Shown piece after piece: positions 14,801 through 17,443 of a stretch of DNA of 17,443 bases; position 1 is the stretch's first letter; each line of letters opens with the position of its first letter. The stretch lies in assembly GCA_000402355.1 (NCBI GenBank), contig AQRS01000034.1, positions 1-17,443 of the forward strand. Reading direction: 5' to 3'. The notes below the pieces were generated by a model. That model was not told the origin of the DNA. It worked only from the letters and a program-made list of their open reading frames with translations, and made no database searches. The position numbers were made by a program, and so were the translations under genes. This DNA comes from Candidatus Iainarchaeum andersonii SCGC AAA011-E11. GTDB taxonomy: Archaea; Iainarchaeota; Iainarchaeia; Iainarchaeales; Iainarchaeaceae.

Positions 14801-17443
14801 TTACATTGATTCCGGCCTTTCTTCAGGCCTGCAGTATTGTTACAAGATTAAGGCAAGGAACGGCGACAATGCTGAAACTTCTTATTCTTCACAGGTTTGC
14901 GCTTTCACTCAAGGTTCAGTGCCGGTAAGTGCAGCAACAGCAAGTGCTTTACTGCCTTTGAATTCCGGATTGGCAAGCGTTGATGTCAATTGGTCTGATG
15001 TCAGCGGAGAAACGGCATATGTAGTTTACCGAAGCGTTAATGGAACAAGCTTTGCCAATTTAGCAATACTTGCAGCCAACAGCACTGGCTACACTGATAA
15101 TACTGCTGATGATAACGTGCAGTATTGGTTTAAGGTTCAGGCCAATTCTCCCGGCGGAGACCAGAATTCTAACACGGTTAGCTTGTGGACTCCGGACAGG
15201 ACTGCTCCTTCGACGCCATTAATTGATGTCAAGACTTTTACAGGAATAAATACTGCAGATGTTAACTGGCTTGCAGTTTCTGACAATAATACTGCTCAAT
15301 CACAAATTGTTTACAAGATTTTCAGCTCTTCTAATAGCTCTTCCTTTGCCCTGAGGAGTTCACAAACAGGGATTGTTAACTATCACGACAGCACTGCAGT
15401 TGATTCTAATGCTCCGACAGTTCCTTCAAGCGTTAGTGCTGGCAGTCCAACTTCTTCATCCTTGAGTGTTGGCTGGAATGCAGGCATTGACCAAGGAAGC
15501 TTGTATTATTACTTTGTACAAGCAATTGATTCTTTAGAAAATGATGTTAACTCGCTTGTTGATTCAAACAGAGTTAGTGTTGGCTTAAAGGTTGCTCCGT
15601 ACTGGGTTTTGGACGAAAACACTGGCCTTCTTTACGGCCCTTTCAATTCTGCTCCGCAAACAATTAATGGGTTAAGCACTGTAACACAGCATTGCTTTAA
15701 GGTAAAGGCAACTGATAACGCAGACAATAATTCTGCATGGAGTTCTTTAGCTTGTGCTTGGACTTCAATTTCAGCCCCGGTTCTTTCAGCAATTGCAAGG
15801 ACTGACAAAGCATTGAACAGTTCTCAAGGCGCTGTTGATTTGAGCTGGGGTGATGTAGCTGGGGAAACTTCCTACACTGCTTACAGAAGCGCTGACGGCA
15901 CAATCTATTCATTTATTGGCAATCTCGCGGCAAACAGCACCGGCTATACTGACAGCACAACCAACGACAACGCACAGTACTGGTACAAAGTGCAGGCTAA
16001 TTCTGCAAGCGGGGACCAAAACTCCAACATTGCAAACTTGTGGACGCCCGACAGGACCGCGCCCACAAATTTCACGCTCGCAGTAAACGCAAACAACGCA
16101 CTGAACCGCGAGGAACTCTCCTGGACTCAAAGCACCGACAACAACACTTTGCAAGCAAGCATTGATTACAACATTTTCAAAAGTTCTGATGGATTCTCTT
16201 ACTCTTACATTAATCACGCAATAGGCTCTGCAGCCTATAATGATAATTCAGCAAAAGACTTTAACGCGCCTAATGCCGCAAGCATTTCTTCCATTAATGC
16301 AGCCTCGCCTGCAAGCATCGGCCTTTCTTGGAGTTCAAGCGCTGATAACGGAAGCAACTACTATTATTACCTGTCAGCAATTGACGAACAGAAAAACTGG
16401 CGCAACAGCAGCAATTCTAATGCAACTGTCTTGACTGGCCTGAAAGGCTATTATGCAAGGAACAACACCTCAAACACTGAATCCTTCACAACTTTAACTT
16501 CAGGCAGTTTCACAAGCCTGAATGTTAATTCGCAATACTGCTTCAGCGTTAAAGCAACTGACAATGCCGACAATAATTCTGCGGCAAGCTCTCAATCCTG
16601 CATTTTCACTCTTGCAAACAACCCAAGGATTTCCAGCGTGTCCTGCACCGTAAATGACTGCACTGTTTCAGTAGACTTGAACGCGAGTCCTTTAGGAACA
16701 GACTTGAATGTCGGGGTTGTGCAAGGAGCCGCGAATGGAGGAAGTGACTCTGGCTGGTTTGCTTCAAGCTCTAACCCACAAACTTTCACTGACACCGGTC
16801 TGCAGCCCGGAACACAATACTGCTATGTAGTGAAAGCAAGGAATGGAAATAGCATCCAGACTTCTGCATCTTCCCAAGTTTGCGGAACAACAGCCCTCGC
16901 GGGAAGCATTGTCCTGACAGCAACCGCCCAAGTGAACAAGCCAAAGAATTCTTCCTTGGGAAGAATCACCCTAAACTGGAATGACATTACAGGCGAAGTA
17001 AGCTATGATGTTTTCAGAAGCATTGACGGAGCAAGCTTTTCAAAAATTGCTTCAAGCCTTCCCGCAAATTCAACAAGCTTTGACAATGACAACTTGAGCG
17101 ATAACACAACATACTATTACAAGGTTCAGGCTGTTTCAAGCACTACTCCGGTCGGGGATGCAAACTCTAACACCGCAAGCGCCGTGACATTCGACAGGAC
17201 AGCCCCTAGCACAGTAAACAATTTGGGCGCGGCTTACACCCTGAACCAGGCCAACCTTACATGGGCACAGGCGACAGACAACAACACTTCACAGGCAAAC
17301 ATTGACTATAACATTCTGCGCTCTTTGAATGGAATCTCTTTCAGCAAGGTTGGGGCAGTGACTGGCCAAGGAAGTTATCCCGATGCGGCAGCAACCGACA
17401 ATTCCGCGCCGCAGACACCTGGCGCGCCGGCGATTAGCGCGGA
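8844..17443 (+). CDS. Giant S8 (subtilisin-like) surface protease with DUF2341, Ig-like and FN3 tail, 3'-partial
   Basis: Codon-by-codon reading gives 2866 complete codons and no stop before the right edge. Residues 7-32 form a hydrophobic signal or anchor segment after MGKDRR. Next come an acidic N/T/P/Q-rich linker (33-93), a small Cys-containing segment (C94, C105, C120, C138), poly-Gly (139-152), an Ig-like domain (184-267), an I9-like propeptide (about 303-372), the S8 catalytic domain (373-877), an Ig-like domain (878-990), a jelly roll (about 1073-1201), further Ig-like segments, an Ig repeat pair with an inserted DUF2341 cassette (1356-1840), and FN3-like domains to the edge. The catalytic residues are complete, so an active extracellular endopeptidase is expected. 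Codon use shifts within the gene: A/C-ending at the 5' end, T-ending (GCT, TCT, GTT, ATT) from about 9660 to 16000, then mixed. Substrate unknown; the tail suggests adhesion or surface display. Confidence 0.95.
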   Translation, partial: MGKDRRLWVATAALSSIVLVVLLATLLTNLGVIGGDPTGLTVLEGTQTTPETLAENSPQNETLSPNNPTENEGTAPETNGQSIQVQAQETKASCPEMEQFYGGKCLDELNPFQRQKAEECLQQRITTQKLGIDWRKACGGSGGGGGGGGSSGNDFGSNADNGNTTIPSAPAPTIPNDSGQVPPEDFDVSFSPNSETLNLTEGDSAGFSASANLDANFEWQLDGMQAGNGKAFNFLTAKGFEGTYFLQAFAKRNGKIKFKAWNIIVGKAPESDYSIMSKQALEDANAFKKMHSSLRLLSLARPLEAQTVIATVEKGSAESVISQLKSLGISDANIIPPGVLVVAKLSPNKFLQLAKLNDLNFLNPNFKYSAMETINPNISQVNAPLLWAKVLNDKNITGQGVKVAILDTGVNSRNKYLGYKGVSGVTWGYLDPQDIQGTGHGSHVAGIAAGGRQGTQANNNYPLNYYFDDDNSSNGLIYSKAMLVDNFNSTSSRSFFGGSWDVNTDIRKYNSSLRCTLSNEDLCSMIYPYNVGSGYTLATWPADGNLDIWIYFSNPSNLSFVDVMIGFDQVNYRQFRKDTNLPAVPGWSRISFNINEPYQFVGASPIGTPLDFKMVNVIYSVPVSTQDFFDYMVITPPYCNYNEITQKLDCTQTHDISSIGIAPDAEIFNVTVLDSSGNGNASDIAFMMFVAAGVDRKIENLSLGRAANDPSDPLVRQMQSLHGSGYDVSFIVSAGNCGNENPSGNCGAYRGITTPGISPEAITVAAVDSSNQKAGFSSSGENVSGKPDLTAPGVNILSSFKASPYYYTTDTTAVFSGTSMSAPHVSGAAALMLQANPNLSWISVKNLLTWNALDLGTQGFDVNYGWGLLDLNRILEPHLWASNKSVSGSVKAGSSFKKKITIGNAGIVEDLNSFVLTFGDSNLSASFDKTSLIPGENANLQIILDTSNGKVAIGDFNSWIDINSNAANNRIYINVAVLPNPSPTVLLVKPKTAGDKLRNQAKIDFNFSNEEYFEDSVRARFFYSSNKGIKENPLNDFNIISDIKIIDPMDDLGGTGLSWGALSLEDIDKKQGVAAVKITASNATGLNLIKNFSSPFNLSSFSQNGRFSIWLNFPSKAVSYGDSEIQLYDNSPVDLCKLQIPTSQIVPGWKQYDINMDIGECIIQGSFSFSNVTGFGVAWSGFDSYTGTTNLLIDQAVAYKKSSNCQSFDANVDNNQSCTINLNTLSIPSGNHFFDLEVCDTYSCSTDSTDGNVFVNFLFKPDANSLTITDANQLINFSALGIDAGELGAGIDVNWFVDGNPKSYGIDFNFLGNDYSNGVHDVNAIITDSIDSYQGQDFVVTEGWILTVSGLERNPPVTSSDANSNWQNFDANVSLTCVDDNSGCALTQFRVDSDSSSNISLGTWQTYTIPVLFSADGNFALDFNSTDNVGHVEATKRAYVLIDKVSPVTTSDANSSWQNFNANVRLLCSDSNASGCALTQYKVDSDPSSNISFGAWRNLGGAYLWWDNSWVYKIPITISAGGTSGRLLFPIDINANTLGANETTFWNNTRADGFDVRFLNSSETTVLESQRLHWTNDNNASFLVELPSIVDENIYLYFGNSGATDDSNSAVIDIIDSFEDGDYTSAPVWTVILGSFSAATGELVSSANDSTIDTPKSITNFTWVAAQADLNASLGGGATLRFTNVTEGTNANGYGLNLDTTQASLRLNPGGAGDLLTTPIAGGGFKKTLTAIRDSSGLWRFIVDGQYIGRTADTTFDDGASILFEAGAGAPDTVDNIRVWFSTVSGTPTYTFSGAISNAGLVDGNVALDFKVDGNVALDFNSIDNARNVEATKRAYVLIDKTPPSGVSLSLGAITTTSVTALVSGASDSLSGLHSLPYWFDADSNARNSGWTASASWNDSGLSPNSLHSYRAKAKDTLGNESAFTAAQSKYTLANNTLISSVICGASSCSVSFDLNANPAGTNYFIDENTGNPGSTDSGWITAAPPYIDSGLSSGLQYCYKIKARNGDNAETSYSSQVCAFTQGSVPVSAATASALLPLNSGLASVDVNWSDVSGETAYVVYRSVNGTSFANLAILAANSTGYTDNTADDNVQYWFKVQANSPGGDQNSNTVSLWTPDRTAPSTPLIDVKTFTGINTADVNWLAVSDNNTAQSQIVYKIFSSSNSSSFALRSSQTGIVNYHDSTAVDSNAPTVPSSVSAGSPTSSSLSVGWNAGIDQGSLYYYFVQAIDSLENDVNSLVDSNRVSVGLKVAPYWVLDENTGLLYGPFNSAPQTINGLSTVTQHCFKVKATDNADNNSAWSSLACAWTSISAPVLSAIARTDKALNSSQGAVDLSWGDVAGETSYTAYRSADGTIYSFIGNLAANSTGYTDSTTNDNAQYWYKVQANSASGDQNSNIANLWTPDRTAPTNFTLAVNANNALNREELSWTQSTDNNTLQASIDYNIFKSSDGFSYSYINHAIGSAAYNDNSAKDFNAPNAASISSINAASPASIGLSWSSSADNGSNYYYYLSAIDEQKNWRNSSNSNATVLTGLKGYYARNNTSNTESFTTLTSGSFTSLNVNSQYCFSVKATDNADNNSAASSQSCIFTLANNPRISSVSCTVNDCTVSVDLNASPLGTDLNVGVVQGAANGGSDSGWFASSSNPQTFTDTGLQPGTQYCYVVKARNGNSIQTSASSQVCGTTALAGSIVLTATAQVNKPKNSSLGRITLNWNDITGEVSYDVFRSIDGASFSKIASSLPANSTSFDNDNLSDNTTYYYKVQAVSSTTPVGDANSNTASAVTFDRTAPSTVNNLGAAYTLNQANLTWAQATDNNTSQANIDYNILRSLNGISFSKVGAVTGQGSYPDAAATDNSAPQTPGAPAISA
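9258..9299 (+). other. Poly-Gly linker of the protease
   Basis: Residues 139-152 read GGSGGGGGGGGSSG directly after Cys138. It separates the small N-terminal Cys segment and anchor from the Ig-like and catalytic part, and probably acts as a flexible hinge. Confidence 0.8.
9750..9959 (+). other. Inhibitor I9-like propeptide of the protease
   Basis: Residues about 303-372 contain QTVIATVEKGSAESVISQLK, then GVLVVAKLSPNKFLQLAKLN and DLNFLNPN. This fits the beta-alpha-beta fold of subtilisin propeptides (strand, helix, VVAKLSP strand, helix, x-x-F/V-x-P-N), which act as folding chaperones and are cleaved off. Confidence 0.75.
9960..11474 (+). other. Peptidase S8 catalytic domain
   Basis: Asp407 lies in VAILDTGVN (codon 10062), His440 in GTGHGSHVAGIAAG (10161), oxyanion Asn736 in IVSAGNCGN (11049), and Ser819 in SGTSMSAPHVSGAAA (11298). 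The domain closes with GWGLLDLNRILEP. At about 505 residues it is roughly 200 longer than a minimal subtilase, because of an insert between the His and Asn motifs. Cys737 and Cys746 could form a disulfide beside the oxyanion hole. Confidence 0.95.
10188..10800 (+). other. Jelly-roll-like domain inserted in the S8 domain
   Basis: Residues about 449-652 separate GIAAG from SIGIAPDAEI. The insert has the pattern LDIWIYFSNPSN ... VPGWSRISFNIN ... FKMVNVIYSVP ... FFDYMVI, and matches in order a second domain at 12060-12446 (FSIWLNFPS ... VPGWKQYDINM ... VTGFGVAWS ... LLIDQAVAY). Such beta-sandwiches often bind glycans or steer substrate access to the active site. Confidence 0.65.
12060..12446 (+). 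other. Second jelly-roll-like domain
   Basis: Residues about 1073-1201 form the partner copy of the catalytic-domain insert (same W-x-x-F, VPGW and terminal IDx-V signature). It lies after the post-catalytic Ig-like domain. The two have diverged, so the duplication is not recent. Confidence 0.55.
12909..13184 (+). repeat. Intact Ig-like repeat, copy 1
   Basis: Residues 1356-1447: SDANSNWQNFDANVSLTC, SGCALTQFRVDSD, SSNISLGTW, DGNFALDFNSTDN, VEATKRAYVLIDK. It is the uninterrupted reference for copy 2, which follows directly and is split by a cassette. The two Cys probably pair within the domain. Confidence 0.85.
13356..13679 (+). other. DUF2341 domain
   Basis: Residues 1505-1612 contain WWDNSWVYKIPITIS, then FPIDIN, GFDVRFLNSSE, a HWTNDNNASFLVELPSI strand and NIYLYFGNSGATDDS. 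This is the usual signature of DUF2341 (W.yR.pitI ... DiRf.d ... lp...e ... vWVkvPsi ... iylYYGN). The domain is common in archaeal and bacterial surface proteins; its function is not established. Confidence 0.85.
13680..14183 (+). other. Concanavalin-like beta-sandwich paired with DUF2341
   Basis: Residues 1613-1780: DSFEDGDYTSAPVWTV, GSFSAATGELVSS, ANGYGLNLD, IRDSSGLWRFIVDGQYIG and DTVDNIRVW. The order matches LamG-like domains that often follow DUF2341 and probably bind glycans. Codon use is richer in ATA, AGA and TTA than the flanking repeat. Confidence 0.7.
14246..14305 (+). repeat. Exact 30-bp in-frame tandem duplication
   Basis: Bases 14246-14275 and 14276-14305 are identical and adjacent. 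They add ten codons, so the protein reads VDGNVALDFKVDGNVALDF. The flanking bases differ on both sides, so the unit is exactly 30 bp. It falls at the right-hand join of the DUF2341 cassette with the split Ig repeat. Confidence 0.97.
14646..17443 (+). repeat. Higher-order FN3-like repeat array
   Basis: Five different FN3-like domains recur in fixed order. E: 14646-14912 and 16614-16892 (ISSV.C...C.VS.DLNA.P.GT). A: 14922-15209, 15774-16064 and 16902-17207 (GETxY..YRS..G...NSTGYTD...QYW.KVQA...DRTAP). B: 15210-15416, 16065-16268 and 17208-17408 (W..atDNNT.qa.IdYnI..S). C: 15414, 16266 and 17406 onward (x-AP...S...GW...D.GS.YYY..AID). D: 15582-15773 and 16434-16613 (KATDNADNNSAxSS). The period is A-B-C-D, with E present before the first and third units only. 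The array continues past the right edge. Such domains usually act as spacers or adhesion modules. Confidence 0.85.

Noticed and set aside
11000..17443. Possible frameshift or pseudogene in the protease gene, because no closed reading frame is seen here
   Set aside because: Each line was translated in one frame to the edge without a stop, and repeat motifs stay in register.
14646..17443. CRISPR or short DNA repeat array
   Set aside because: The periodicity is protein-level FN3 repetition with diverged DNA and no short identical repeats with unique spacers.

Overview
The window looks like archaeal DNA, most likely from a DPANN-type lineage such as Diapherotrites or Micrarchaeota. This is inferred from four things: heavy AGG/AGA arginine use, AT-rich TATA-like boxes upstream of genes with short leaders, an archaeal-style VapBC pair, and Cys-rich surface modules (C-x4/5-DC, CLNPGT, CGDxVC...CPQDCG) of a kind I associate with secreted DPANN proteins. 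No rRNA, tRNA, CRISPR array, insertion sequence or viral gene was seen. Every gene lies on the + strand.

Layout. (1) Bases 1-8009 hold the 3' part of a giant secreted protein, with at least 2662 residues in the window and its start outside it. In order it carries a gingipain (C25)-like fragment, a C25-propeptide-like segment, long beta-rich regions, seven cadherin/PKD-like Ig units, Cys-rich modules, a LamG/concanavalin-like domain and a terminal carbohydrate-binding jelly roll. (2) Bases 8080-8746 hold a VapBC-type toxin-antitoxin pair whose genes overlap by 23 bases. It has a candidate archaeal promoter just upstream. (3) Bases 8747-8843 are a short intergenic region with a candidate TATA box and a perfect inverted repeat. 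(4) From 8844 to the right edge runs a second giant open reading frame: 2866 complete codons with no stop. I translated it codon by codon and found no in-frame stop or frameshift. It encodes a membrane-anchored or secreted subtilisin-family (S8) protease with an I9-like propeptide and an intact Asp/His/Asn/Ser site. A jelly-roll domain is inserted inside the catalytic domain. A very long tail of Ig-like, DUF2341, concanavalin-like and FN3-type domains follows.

The most striking features are in the second giant gene. One Ig-like repeat is split by a DUF2341 plus concanavalin-like cassette, and the right-hand junction carries an exact 30-bp tandem duplication. The FN3 tail is a higher-order repeat (five different domains in fixed order), and two of its copies keep the same protein while using different synonymous codons. 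Two related jelly rolls occur, one inside the catalytic domain and one after it.

Together the two giant genes look like a cell-surface protease/adhesin locus, perhaps for contact with or feeding on other cells or polymers. That role is inference. The VapBC pair between them is probably an independent stability or stress module.
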